64,000 nucleotides of DNA from NCBI GenBank assembly GCA_007026445.1, contig VDMD01000011.1, positions 1 to 64,000 on the forward strand, given 5' to 3'. The translations under genes and the position numbers were made by a program. Each line of letters opens with the position of its first letter. Position 1 is the stretch's first letter. Of this stretch, positions 48,099 to 60,000 are shown in pieces. Below the pieces are notes generated by a model. The model was not told where the DNA came from. It saw only the letters and a list, made by a program, of their open reading frames with translations, and ran no database searches. Origin of the DNA: Schizophyllum amplum (lineage: Eukaryota; Basidiomycota; Agaricomycetes; Agaricales; Schizophyllaceae).

Positions 48099-48144
48099 GC
48101 GGGCAGACTACGGTCTGCCCACGGTTTAACCGTAGTCTGCCCGC
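48099..48144. repeat. Perfect 16-bp inverted repeat (hairpin/cruciform candidate)
   Basis: GCGGGCAGACTACGGT at 48099-48114 is exactly complementary to ACCGTAGTCTGCCCGC at 48129-48144, around a 14-base loop. Related partial motifs (CAGTCTGCCCGC, GGGCGCACCG) surround it. It is unlikely to be a transcription terminator, since no adjacent gene is present. Confidence 0.8.
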
Positions 48145-49639
48145 GGGGAGCTTGTAAACCGAGCATCAATCCTGTTCTCGGGCGCACCGAGGGGAGCTTG
48201 CAGTCTGCCCGCAAGGCCGGAGAAACGGTGGGTCTCCCCTCGGGCAGCCCGTAAACTGGGCCCAGGCTGGGCCTGTAAACTCGATCGACACGTATGATTT
48301 CAGCTTGACTTCATACTTTTTTCTCTAAGTCCTTCGACTGCGAGGCGGCATGGCTGCCCACCCGTCGGTCTCTCGGCGACCTGTGCGTATAAGTGTCGTT
48401 TGCATACACCTCCTCGACACTTCTGTGGCCCATCACAGCCAACAGACACGTCCCACTCAGCGTCGATTCGCCGTTAACGTCGGTGACTGTTTTTGTCAAC
48501 GGTGCGTTGCATTGCAACTGAGTCTCTACAATATGCTGACCTTGTCAAGTAGAGTCTCTACACGTGTGAATAGCGTAATGCATCGCTTTGTTATGCTGAG
48601 AATCCAATGCGCCTTTAGAGACGTGGTCGCGCCGGACGCGAGCAACGCGCTGCAGGACGGCGCATACCCCGACCCTCCCAGTGCACCCTTTGCCCCCAGC
48701 CCTACATGCCCACTAAATTCTATGAATCTATATATATGCTTGCAATGAATGAGGTTTCCCTGCTCAACGAAGCCGACGCCGCACGACGCTGCGACCGACG
48801 ATTGAACCTGGATTGAACAGTGCTGGCATTGATCTACGTATGTCCACATTTGGGTAGTATTTGCGATCCACGAGCGCGGATGATGATCAAAATTGATGCT
48901 CAGCTTGCAAGCTCCCCGCGGGCAGCTTGCGGTGAAACCGTAGGCAACTCACGGGGAAACTGTAAACATTCCCCTCGGGCGCACCGTAAGTTGATGGCCA
49001 GCTGTGTAGGTATCCGTCAAGTATCCGTATACACTGATGTTCGACTTCTTGTTAGACTTCTGGCTCTGGCTTTTTCCTCCTTTCGCGTCTCCTTAGACTC
49101 CATGCATGCGAATTTCCCAGCTGCGTCCTACAAGATCTCGCAGCGCGTCCACTAAATTCTGACTTCCCTGACCCCAACGGTGAACATCGCGCCGGTCCTC
49201 GGAAGGCTCTGGATGGGCGGGTGGCGCGGCCCTGGAGAACCCGCCAGCATTCTGGTAGGTCTACACGCGACGGGATTCGTACGTCCCACACGGAAGGGAC
49301 GTCGAAGTATCCATCCATGCCTGGTGAGACGGATCCATACCTCTTCGTCAACAGTGACCTGGTCAAGAGCGACTTGTTTGCATGCAATTGTTTGTCAAGA
49401 ATGACCTGAGGCTGTTGGTCGAGCTTCAAGCTCGGGTTAGGTGACTTACCTTCGTCTAAGGTAGCTCTCGGGCGACAGCACGCTGCTTGTCTGCGACGCG
49501 CGCCCACCGTCGTCGCAGGCTTCGTTTTCGAGGTGCACTGCTTACTTACAGCGACGGACGGGCGTCGGTAACTGGGCGCTTTCTTCGCAGCGAAAGGAGA
49601 TGCGAGTGAACGTGTTGCGTGCTCGCGCTCGTGTGCGGG

Positions 49640-49850
49640 AGATCAACGGCGTAGGAGGCCACAGAATCAGCAGCGCAGGAGGCCCCAGAATCAGCAGCGC
49701 AGGAGACTATCAGCAGCGCAGGAGACCAAGATCAGCAGCGCGCGAGACCAAGATCAGCAGCGCAGGAGACTCGATCAACAGCGCGCGAGATCAACAGCGC
49801 GCGAGACCAAGAACAGCAGCGCGCGAGGCCGATCAGCAGCGCGTGTGCTC
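49640..49850. repeat. Minisatellite with AGCAGCGC core
   Basis: About nine imperfect copies of a ~20-25 bp unit centred on ATCAGCAGCGC(A/G)(G/C)GAGAC. It stays open in the plus frame but has no gene context. Confidence 0.75.
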
Positions 49851-51127
49851 GCGTCGACAAGACGCGCTTGAAATTTCCGCACGCTTGCCACTTGGAATTT
49901 CCGTGCGCTAGTCGGAATTTCCGTGCGCTGTGTTCTGATTGAATTCGCCCGCATTCAGATTCCTTTGCGTCTTACGTACGCTGTCATGGAGGGCGGCATC
50001 CGGGGCCGGTGCTCGCTTCCTCGAGGACGTGGCTGGGCCTGGCTTCCTGGAAGACGTGGCTGGCTGCCGCTACACTGGGAACTCGTATAGCACTGAGATA
50101 GTAGGTAAGACTCTCATATAATCAGATAGAGCATCCGGAGATTCGCTAGTAGCATTCGCGAAGGGGCGTCAGGAAGTAACACATCGGCGTCAGGGAGTTA
50201 ACACCATCGGCGTCGGGCAATGCGTGCGGCTCCCATGCAAGACCAACCGTGCATTGAAGCAGGGGCCATCGTGCGGTGGCATTGAATTCATAACCGGGAC
50301 ATGCGGCCTTCTAGTCGCTGTATTGTCAAGTGGCGGGCTCGGTTTGACGCGAGACATCGCGGGTCATGTCGGCGGTGGTTCGACGTTTATGATCTTTTTT
50401 CCACCAGGGAAGGCGGTGAATAACACATAGAGGGAGGGACGCGGCTGAAGATTTGGAGGCGGGCTGAACACAGACCGTCGCGCGATCCCAATCAACGTCA
50501 AGAAGCCAGACGGGGGCAGGCGCGGCTCAGACGGTCGCAGTGAGGCGCGTGGGCCCGGGCGTAAGATGGCAGGGTGATGCATCGACGGAGGGATGATGCT
50601 CGACGCCTTCCGAACGAGAGGAGCGTGAGTTTGTGTGAGCGGAGGGAGGACCGAAGCGGGGATGATCGGGAAGGTGATGTAAACCTGGCGTTTCTCGAGG
50701 TTAAGGGGGGTTAGAAAACTCGCAAATAGGTATGGCGTAGGGTCAGGCCGCGTCACGCGCTCCTGTTTCACGCCAGGCAGGAGCCGGGCGCCGAGGATGC
50801 CGAGCGCGGACGAGGGCGATCTGAGGAAATCTGTTGAAGGGGACGAAATCTTATTTGCGATCAATTTGGCATGTCTTCAGAACTTTGAACTCGGGTCACT
50901 CGGCTGTCCGGATTTGGACAGCTGGTGCGGCTCGGAGGTTCGGGTCAGATTGGCGGTTGCCAGATTGGGGCGTGTTCGCGTTCCCCTGTTTGTCTCTAAG
51001 GCGGCAAATGTGCATCTTCCGCCTAATCCTATACCGCTTTAATCACTGATACAATTTAAATAAAGATGCGCTCAGTCCCGCTCCTCCTCTCGGACTCCCT
51101 GCTGCTCACCGCCACTCTTGGAAGACG

Positions 51128-54100
51128 ATGGCCATCTATACGCCACCGTCGCTGCCGCACACACCACACACGCTGCCGCCCCTCCCCGCCGAGCTCATCG
51201 CGTCCTGCTCGATGTGGCCATACACCAAGCACGAACTCCTTACGCCCCCGCTCACTTCGACGTTCGAGCAGCGCAAGACAAGCAATGGCAATGCACCGGT
51301 GCATCTGCCACCCATCGCCTCCTTTGACCGCAGGCCCCCTTGTGCGTAGCCCCTTCATTCTTACTGATCCCATTGTTAACGCGTTCGCGACACAATAGTG
51401 ACACCGCCAGACGATATCAGCTTCAAGTACGCGTCCCCCTACCTCCCGCCAATCGTTCCCATCTACCCCTCATCACACGAAGACGTGCCCATGCTCGATT
51501 ACTCTGCGCACGACGCGCCCCCGCAAGACCTGGACATCGACTGGCTAAATCACGACCGCACCCTGAACGCGCGCCTCATCGCGGAGAAGGCCTGCGAGAT
51601 GGTCTGCTGGCTCTGGTTCGGCTCAGATACGTCCCCGCGACCAGAAGACGCGTACCCCTCCCCCATCGACGCGCCCTTCACGCGCCCAACATCAGCGCAG
51701 GTCCTCCAACTCAACCCCTCCCCCATCTTTGTGCAGTTCATGCAGAAGCTGCTCGAGACGACCCAGGTCTCACACTCCGTCATCGTCCTTTCCCTCTACT
51801 ACATCCGCCGCTTAAGGACGAAGGCGCGCGCGTCCGTACAAGAGGGCAGCGAGTTCAGGATAGCCGTCGCGGGCCTCATGATGGCGAACAAGTTCCTAGA
51901 CGAGTACGTGTGCCCTGGCCACGAGCGCGTTTGTGTCGCGTGCTAACGCGGCCCTCTCTCCTGCAGTAACACGTACACGAATAAGACGTGGGCAGACGTG
52001 TCCGGGATCGGCATGGAGGAGATCAACCGGATGGAGCGCGAGTTCCTCGACGGCGTCGATTACAACCTCTACGTCGATCAGCCCGCCTTCGAGTCCTGGG
52101 TCCAGCTCCTGCGCGGCCTCGTCGCCGCGAAGCAGACCGCCGTCCGCCAGTACCGCAAGGGCCGCGGCCGCAGCGGTCGTCCGGCTCCTGCCTCTGCGCC
52201 TCGAGATCACTCGTCGCGCCGCGAGCGGTGGCATCGGACACGCTCGACCTCGCCGCGCAGCTCCGAGGTCGCCATGTCGAGGAGCTCCGAGGTCGCTATG
52301 TCGAGGAGTTGTGCGGGTCCGGCCTGGACGCCACCATCCCTCCCCATCATCCACGCGCCGAGCCCCATCATCTGCACTCCGAGCCCCGGCTCGAAGCGGA
52401 CGGCGTCGGCGGCCTTCTCGCCCACGACGGCAACCTTCAGCGACGTCCCTGCCAAGCGCGCGTCGTTCAGCGACGTCCCCGCCAAGCGCGCGTCCTTCAG
52501 CGACGTCCCTATGAAGCGCGCGTCCGTCAGCGACGTCCCCGCCCAGCGCGCGTCGATCTCTGTGCAGATACCAGAGTACCCGCAGACGTATAATGCAGGC
52601 GCCGCGCCCGCGTCGTACAACGCCGGTGCTGCCTACTCGCCCATGGATACTGCCTACTCGCCCATGGATACGCTGTCGAGCTTCTCGAAGCCAGAGCTCG
52701 ACATGCCCTCGAAGCCAGAGCTCGACTTGCCCTCGAGGTTGGAGCTCGACATGCCCTCGAGGTTGGAGCTCAACGCGTCCTCGAAGCTAGAGCTCAACGC
52801 GTCCTCGAGGTTGGAGCTCAACGCGTCCTCGAAGCTAGAGCTCCAAACGCCCTCGAAGCTAGAGCTCCAAACGCCCTCGAAGCCAGAGCTTGACTCACCT
52901 CTGGATCCCTCATCCTGCTTCGCGCGCCTGTCGGTGCACTCGAGGCCGTCGACGCCGCCGTTGAGTAGTAGGCTGCCGCCGATGCAGAGTAGTGGGCTGC
53001 CGCCGATGCAGGGCAGCGGGCTGCCGCCGATGCAGGCCAGCGGGCTGCCGCCGATGCAGAGTAGCGGGCTGCCGCCGATGCAGGGCAGCGGGCTGCCGCC
53101 GATGCAGAGTAGTGGGCTGCCGCCGATGCAGAGTGGCGGGCTACCGCCGATGCAGAGGAGTGGGCTGCCGCCGATGCAGAGGAGTGGGCTGCCGCGGATG
53201 CACCCGCCGCAGCGCCAGTCGAGCGCACAACACCAGTCGACACTCTCGAGCGCATACACCCTAGACGAGGCCAGGCGGGCGGTTGTGCCTCAGGTGAGCT
53301 TTCTTTTCGTCTTCATCATTGTGTTTGGCAGTCGTCGTCACTGCGGTTGGCAGTTGTCGTCACTGCGTTTGGCAGTCGTCGCCGGGCTTTTGTGTCGTCG
53401 CCACTGTGTTTGGCAGTTGTCGTCATTGCGTTTGGCAGTCGTCGTCGCTGCGTTTAGCATGGATGACACTGCATTTGGCAGTGGTCGCCGGGCTTTTGTG
53501 TCGTCGTCAGTGTTTGGCAGTCGTCGTCACCGTTGTTTCCTCATTCTCATCACCCTTCTTTTCTCATTGTCATCACCCTTCCTTCCTCGATGCTTACACT
53601 CGTTCCCTCGATGCTCATCGTCCTTGCAGCAAATGTACTTCTACGCGCTCGCGTCGTCCCCGACTCGCAATGAGGAGGAGCGGACGCGGGAGGCGCGGCT
53701 GGAGGAGCGGACGCGGGAGGCGCGGCTGGAGGAGCACACGGGCAACGCGCGACTGGAGGAGGGCACGCGGCTGGAGGAGTGCACGCGGGAGGAGCACACC
53801 TGGCGCAAGGCGCGACTGCGGTGCCAGCACCCGCCGCCGGCGTCGACATTCGCGCAGCACTATGTGCAGACGCTGCCGTCGCTGCCGATGATGGTGCAGT
53901 CTGCGCGGACGAGCCCGTACGAGGCTGTGTCTGCGCTGCCGCGTGACGCCGTGTCCTCGCTGCCGCGCGACGCCGTGTCCTCGCTGCCGCGCGACGCCCT
54001 GTCCTCGATGCCGCGCGACGCCGTGTCCTCGCTGCCGCGTGACGCTGCGACCTCGCTGCCGCGTGACGCCGTGTCCTCGCTGCCGCATCGTCCTCAACTC

Positions 54101-54622
54101 CCCACCGCACCCTCGCTGCCGCACTTCAACGAGACGGACTGGACGCGGCCGCCCGTCGCGTACTCGTCTTCGCCTGTCGCGCCTGCATACTCAGCGTCTG
54201 CCGTCCCCCGGCATTCAGCGTCCGCCGCCCCTGCGTATCCGTCGCCGCACGCGGAGGCGCTCAAGGTCTACACACCATCGCTAGAGGTCGACATGCCGTC
54301 GCTCAAGGTCGACATGCCGTCGCTCAAGGTCTACTCGCCGTCGCCGCAGCGCCACGCGCCCGTCCAGTTTGCCCCGTTCGCCAACGCTGGCCCGCCTGGC
54401 GTGCATCAATTCTACCCTAGTCCCGCTGGCCAACGCTACCCACAGGCGCCGGTGTCTCCTAATGCCTACTACGCCTCGCCTAACGCGTACGACGCCTCCT
54501 CTAATGCGTACGACGCCTCCTCTAATGCGTATGGCGCCTCTTCTAATGCGTACGGCGCCTCTTCTAATGCGTACGGCGCCTCCCCTAATGCGTATTACCC
54601 GCCAAGGCGGCGGGTGTACTAA
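51128..54622 (+). CDS. Pcl/Clg1-type cyclin with extensive internal repeats
   Basis: This is a cyclin of the Pho80/Pcl class, a regulatory partner of a cyclin-dependent kinase. Exons: 51128-51341 (MAIYTPPSLPHTPHTLPPLP), 51399-51900 and 51966 onward. The cyclin box is IFVQFMQKLLETTQVSHSVI, VLSLYYIRRLR, FRIAVAGLMMANKFLDD, NTYTNKTWADVSGIGMEEIN, RMEREFLDGVDYNLYVDQ. After it the protein is almost all repeats: SDVPAKRASF (10 residues, x4, ~52440-52560), PSKPELDM/ASSKLELN (8 residues, ~52680-52900), LPPMQSSG (8 residues, ~10 copies, 52975-53205), RTREARLEE (~53680-53760), LPRDAVSS (~53935-54095) and SNAYGASS (~54480-54600). A 336-nt intron at 53294-53629 is likely. The rest of the C-terminus is Pro/Ser/Ala-rich and presumably disordered. 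The stop TAA is at 54620-54622. Confidence 0.85.
53294..53629 (+). other. 336-nt intron, stop-free and divisible by three
   Basis: GTGAGC at 53294 and a pyrimidine-rich TTGCAG ending at 53629 define it. Its left half is a minisatellite around TTTGGCAGTCGTCGTCACTG. The reading frame stays open through all 112 codons, so retention would add a hydrophobic/Arg-rich segment rather than truncate the cyclin. Splicing is inferred from the strong sites and the change in composition. Confidence 0.6.
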
Positions 54623-57012
54623 TTGCGCGTACTACTCTATGGGTTTCCGGGTGTCTCTAGTTCCCGGCTCCCTTTTCTTATCCGTTTTACTATTGTTTGG
54701 GCTTTCTGTTTCTGGGCGACACCTCTCTGCATTGCATCTCACATCACGCATGGGCTCTCTTGCTGCCTGCATACACACAACACGACACTCTCACCTGCAT
54801 TCCTCCCTCGCGCACTATACAGTTGACACTCGCATAGTCCCATTCATGACTTCCGCATAGTCTCATCCATTACAATACGAACCAGGCCTTACTTGCAAGA
54901 ACAACAATCACCTCTTTTTATTCCATAGCATCCCCTCATGATACGAACCAGTACTTTATTCCCCTGCGCCCTCGCGCGCTGTTGTATATTCAGGCTGTTG
55001 TGACGCGCTTTCGGCGCTCACCCTGCATACGGTACCCGGTACATCAACCCTGCATGCAGTGACATCGTAGATGGATATTGGCCCCGACGGGCCTCCTGTA
55101 CAGTAGAACTTCCCGTAGTCGATTGCCATGACCATTGCCCATGCGACACCATGACATGCGATATGATCAGTACACGCTAGTTCGGGAGTTCGGATGGCGG
55201 CGGCGGCAGCGGAAGATTCGCGAAGACACACAACAGACAGATCTAGGTGGCTGGAACTTGTGGCGGCTGTATTTGAGATGTGTTGCTGTGCGACGCCTCG
55301 TGCCTTTTGTCATCCGAATGGGGATAGGGGTACAAAGGGGGTTCATCAGCGTGGCCCATCGAGGCTCCGTTCTCGTTCGATGTCGAACTTGGCGGAGGCG
55401 GTGGACGATCAGCGAGGGGGAGCGATTCGGACAGAGGATTAGGGGGAGCTATTTGGACTGGGTTTAGGGAGAAGATGCGGTGGGGAAAAACAAGGAGCGG
55501 GATCTCCGCGCGACTGCTCGTGAATTCCTAGTCGCCGAATGGTGTTGTTCTTTCAACTCTAAGTAAGTATGTAACAAAGGCTGCCCCGCTGGGCCGGCAG
55601 TCGTCTTGAGATCAAATGTGCTTGCGTGGGCGCGAGGCCTGGCTTGATAGACGAAGGGATACGGTTTGCGGACCATGTGCCCGAGGAAGAGAAGGCCGGG
55701 TTAGTGTGGTTCTGTTTGATGATAGGTGCGCCGGGATTGGGCGGCTGGGTGCCGGATTCAGATACCCATCCGGCGCCGTCGGCCGGGCGAGCCGAGCAGA
55801 CCAAGCCGGGCGGCGAGCGGGTCGCCCGCCCGCCAGCGCGGCACACAAACGCGGGCTGGGCCAGGGCGGTCAGGGTTCCCGGATCCGTCGCCACTGCCTG
55901 CGGCGGAACGTGTGGAGGCGACGGAATTTGCGAAAGAGACAGAGCGTAATTTCCACAGGGAGAGCACCCTCAGATCGCGAGAGGAGGGTCGCCGCGTGCC
56001 AGAGACTCGCGGAGATACACAGCAGTCGCGTTCATTCAGTTCCCTGCAGTGGCAGGCAGGATCTTAAGCACTCGAAGCTGTGGGCGCCATCGTCGGAAGA
56101 CCGTCTATGGCAGGGGCCAGCGCCCCTGGAACCTGGTCGCAAGGCTCGGAGGCGTGTAGGGGCGTAGGCGGCTATCTACGGGCGGCAGGCGTGCGACTGA
56201 CTGCGGTTCCGATGGTCTGCTGGCTGGGGCGGAAGTACGGGCGTAATAGTGGCGGCGTTGACGCAACGCCTGCCTGAACATATGGAGCCAGCGCGCTCGG
56301 GCGTCCGCTTGGGGCTGCTGGGCTTGCCAATGCCAATGGTCTTGCGCGAAGCGATGGAGCGCGCGGAATCACCGCTTCGGCGACGACGTCAGGACTCTGA
56401 AAGATGAAAGCCTATGAGGCCGCGCCCTTTGGCTCCGAGGCATCATGCAGTGGAATTGGTCTAGCGAGGCCGTGCGTGATGCGCGCCCACCGCTCGGCTG
56501 GCGCGGGGGAATTGGGGGAAGGTGCGTGCGAGCAAATGATATCGTGGTGGCGTCCTCGCTGGGAATCGATGGAATGGCTACCATAGTAGGAAGAGACCTT
56601 GGCCCATTGTGGTGCCACTTGCGGCGAGAGCCGTAGAGAGCGAGACAAAGGGCTGACCGTTGGAATCGGCTAGGTCTTGCGGAGGTATTCTTTCGGTACA
56701 ACATGTTCGAAAAAAATGGAGGACGGTGACAAGAATATCGTATTACGACAGCTATTGGACCTGGAGCTTGGAAAGCGCAGGGTCTCCAATCAGACTGAAA
56801 TCATGGTTAGATCATGGTGGAAGAAGCATCGCTGGCTCGCAATTGAACCGGTGAGCGAATCTGATTCTGATGGACGAACCGGCGTGCGCCACAAATTGCG
56901 GAAGCGCTCACGTGTCAACACGTCTCGTCACATCACGCACAATCTGTGACCAAACGCAATCTGCTTCCGACATCGAGGACGCGTCCCTCTTCCACGACGG
57001 CTTCTGGATTAT
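54623..57012. other. Intergenic region
   Basis: It contains the cyclin 3' flank, a GC-rich stretch at ~55700-56400 without convincing exons, and the promoter of the SPO22 gene. A plus-strand frame from 56713 (DKNIVLRQLLDLELGKR) has protein-like composition and could be a short unrecognised gene or chance. Confidence 0.4.
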
Positions 57013-60000
57013 GTCGGCGCGCAAGCGGCCCCTCGAAGATGGAAATATGCAGGAATCGTTTACTAAGATCAGGGGTGCCGTGGTCACCGTGTCCATCTTG
57101 ACTGTGACTCTGACCGAACTCTGTACTAGATCTCCTGATCAAGATCAAGCCACAACTGGACGATGTGAATGTCGCGGCAAGACCTTCGCTAGTCAAGGAC
57201 TTGGATCACCTTGCGTCCCTTGCCGAATCCTTCTCAGAACAGCGCACAAAGGCCAACAAAGCCTGCATTCCCCTTGCGGACAAGTTGGATCAAGACGGCA
57301 TGTTCAGTCACGTTCGCACGCGATTTAAGCGTGGCGCTCATTCAGTCTACCTTGCCCCGGTTCACAGGTGTGAATCTATGGAACATCGCCGGCACCGTAC
57401 GGAGGACGCCCGAAGACGACGGCCGCGCCGTCATCGCATCCCGTACGTCCATGCCTTTCCTTCCTTGCTAGGTTATTCTGACTGCCTTTGTTGTTAGTCC
57501 GGGTAGCTGCTTTCCGCCTTATTGAGGCCGGACTCGAAGCCAAACCATCCGCCGAAAGCAAGTTCCCTGCATCTGGCGCCGCCTGGTCTTCTTACCCGTC
57601 ATCCCCGTACTTAGGCCTCGTTCACATCCTCCAGATAGCCAGCAAGACCGGAACTTCGCTCTCAGGTTCGTCAAGTCCCACGGTAGTGATTGATAGCTGA
57701 TGCGAGCCGCGCGTCTTTCTGACATCAGACCTGGGGCAAGCCGCAGCTGCGAATGCGGTCCTCACTAGCGCCGCTAAAGTGCGCCGTGCCGCATCTGCCT
57801 CGTAAGGGCGCCTGCATGTTGACGAAACTCTGCAGTTTGAAGAGCTGTTGAGATTTGCGGAAGACGCAGAAGGACAGCACAAGCAGGCCAAAGCGGCCGC
57901 TACCGCTGTTTACTTCACTAGTCGAATGGAAGCCGTACGTTATTCTTTCCCTACCCTCCCGTTTACGCCCTGATTGGATACCAGGCATGGCGCGAAGGCA
58001 ATCTTAACCTCGCCGAATATATGTCGCGGAAAATAACTGGTAGATCAGTATCTCATTCATTCAACCGCGAGCTCTTGCCGAATCACGTGTTGCGCTCCCA
58101 GATGAGGACCGTCTCAGCAAGCTTCCCCACTATGTCGTAAGCCGTTTTTCTCGCGGTCGCCAACGCTTCGTAACCCACCTCCTCCCGTCACTCCCAGCGC
58201 GAACGTCTCGCCTTCAAGCTTCATGACATCGGGAAGTCCGTACTGAAGGATCAAGTCGGCGCGGCGGACGGGAAAGCGTCGCTTGCGATTGTATGGCTTC
58301 AGAAGGCCTTTACAATCGCCGACCAATTGGACAGCTCTGCCACTTCTGCAATAGCTGATTTGAAGGTGCGCGCCGCGTTGCTCCCCCTCGATGTTGGCTT
58401 ATGACCGGTAGATTTCGATATTACGGACCCTCGGTCTGTCCCCATCTTCGAAGGCTGCTGGCATCTAACTCATTGAACCCGTAATATAGCACGGACGTAC
58501 TACCTGTCCGGGTCTTATGATAGAGCGGAGGCGACGCTTGAGGAAATCTCGCCTCTTGTTGAAGCTACGCAGGATCAGGTAACGTTCTCCCGGCCTATTG
58601 CGACGAAGCTTACCGCCACCGAAGTCGAACATTGGCTATCAAGAGCTGCGGTGGCTTAAGCTAGCGGTATTGAAGCGTCGTGAGGCGGGGGAATCGACGC
58701 TGCTTGAAAGTAAGTCCTGGGACCTGCGCCTCGTTCAATTTGACGACGTATCGTCCGCTTAGCGTACAAATCCATCATCGACCACATGGAATGGACAGAA
58801 AGCGCTGTAACAGAGTGAGCGCCGCATAGCCGGGACCGTGACAGTTTTGTTGACTTCGCTAGTATCCTGCAGGACCTTCGGACACTCCATCAGCATATGT
58901 GAGCCTCCCACCTGCAGCGTCGCTATATCAGCGCTCATCTCTGCAGGTCGCTCTCGATCAATGCCACGCAATTTTGCATCGAACGGGCGCTGCAAACAAA
59001 GAACATCAAGGGCGAATACGTAGACCGCCTGTTGCTTTCCATGCTCTTTTCAGCCTCAAAGGACACTGATCACGCTCGGGCCATCCGATCCGTCACGGCG
59101 GCATTCACAGGCATGCCGCAGTTCCCCTCGATGTCCGATGCCCCTGGTGCTGACTCATTGATCTAGCCGTACACGAGAGCGGCTTCGAGCTACTGAGCAC
59201 GCCCACGGTCGCGTGTCTGACGGTACGCGTGACTGAGTCGTGGGGACTTTGAGCTGATGATCCATCGATGTAGCTGATTTGGCAGTTTGGGGACCGGCAG
59301 TACCGCGCGAAGCAGTGGGCGAAGGCAGCCGACTGGTATCTCATCGGCAGCCATGCGCTCTTCCAGACTAACAGCCCCGCGAGTATGCCCAAGTGCCTGC
59401 GCAAAGCGGCACTATGCTTCCTAGAGAACGCGGAGTATGCCCGTGCGGCGGCGACCGTGCGCCGATGTCCACCTAAACAGGCAGCCACCCATTACGTCGC
59501 TCTCCTGTGTGCCGTTCGACAAGGTACGCAGCATGTGTCGTGAACGCCTCTTCTCCTCCGGGCTGACCTTTGGGCGATGCAGGTCTGGATGATGAAGGTC
59601 CGTGGGGCGTGAACTCGGCGTGCGCCGCGTGTTGATGCGCACCCCCGATCACCTTAGCCATTCAGGCGGTACAGGAGATGGTGCAAACCCCAGACTTCGA
59701 TCGGAAGATGCTGCTGCTGGCGACGCAGCTCACGCACCAGGCGGAGTCGAGGCCGGTGCTGCTTGCGGTGTTGGAAGCGCTCCTGCGCACGCTCAAAGTG
59801 GGGAACACGGAAGGCGAGGCGGCGGTCGAGGCCATCAACCCCATCCGCTGCATCATCCGGCTGGTGTTTAGTCTTCTCGCCGAGCCCATGGCGAATAGGT
59901 ACGGTCCGCTCCATGCTTGGTGCTTGTGATTGGGGCTGACGTTCTTTACGCCTGCTTTACGCGTACAGGGATGCGCTCGTGGACACTGCCATCGGACACT

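Larger units (their letters stand above)
46741..51127. other. Gene-poor region with minisatellites and a palindrome
   Basis: No exon structure or family motif on either strand. Structured elements are listed separately (47780-47945, 48099-48144, 49640-49850). Around 48050-48260 and 48900-48990 short motifs such as GGGCGCACCG and AGCTTGCGGTG recur in both orientations. A 166-codon minus frame at 50364-50864 is Pro/Ser-rich without splice or family support. The final ~400 bp are the cyclin promoter. Confidence 0.45.

Noticed and set aside
49600..49911. 103-codon plus frame with SSAGD-type repeats
   Set aside because: It is a translated minisatellite without gene context.
50364..50864. 166-codon minus-strand frame
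   Set aside because: Pro/Ser-rich, no homology I recognise, no introns or context; more likely chance in the cyclin upstream region.
52654..53259. Minus-strand Cys/Gly repeat protein
   Set aside because: Antisense of the LPPMQSSG and PSKPELDM repeats of the cyclin; no independent support.
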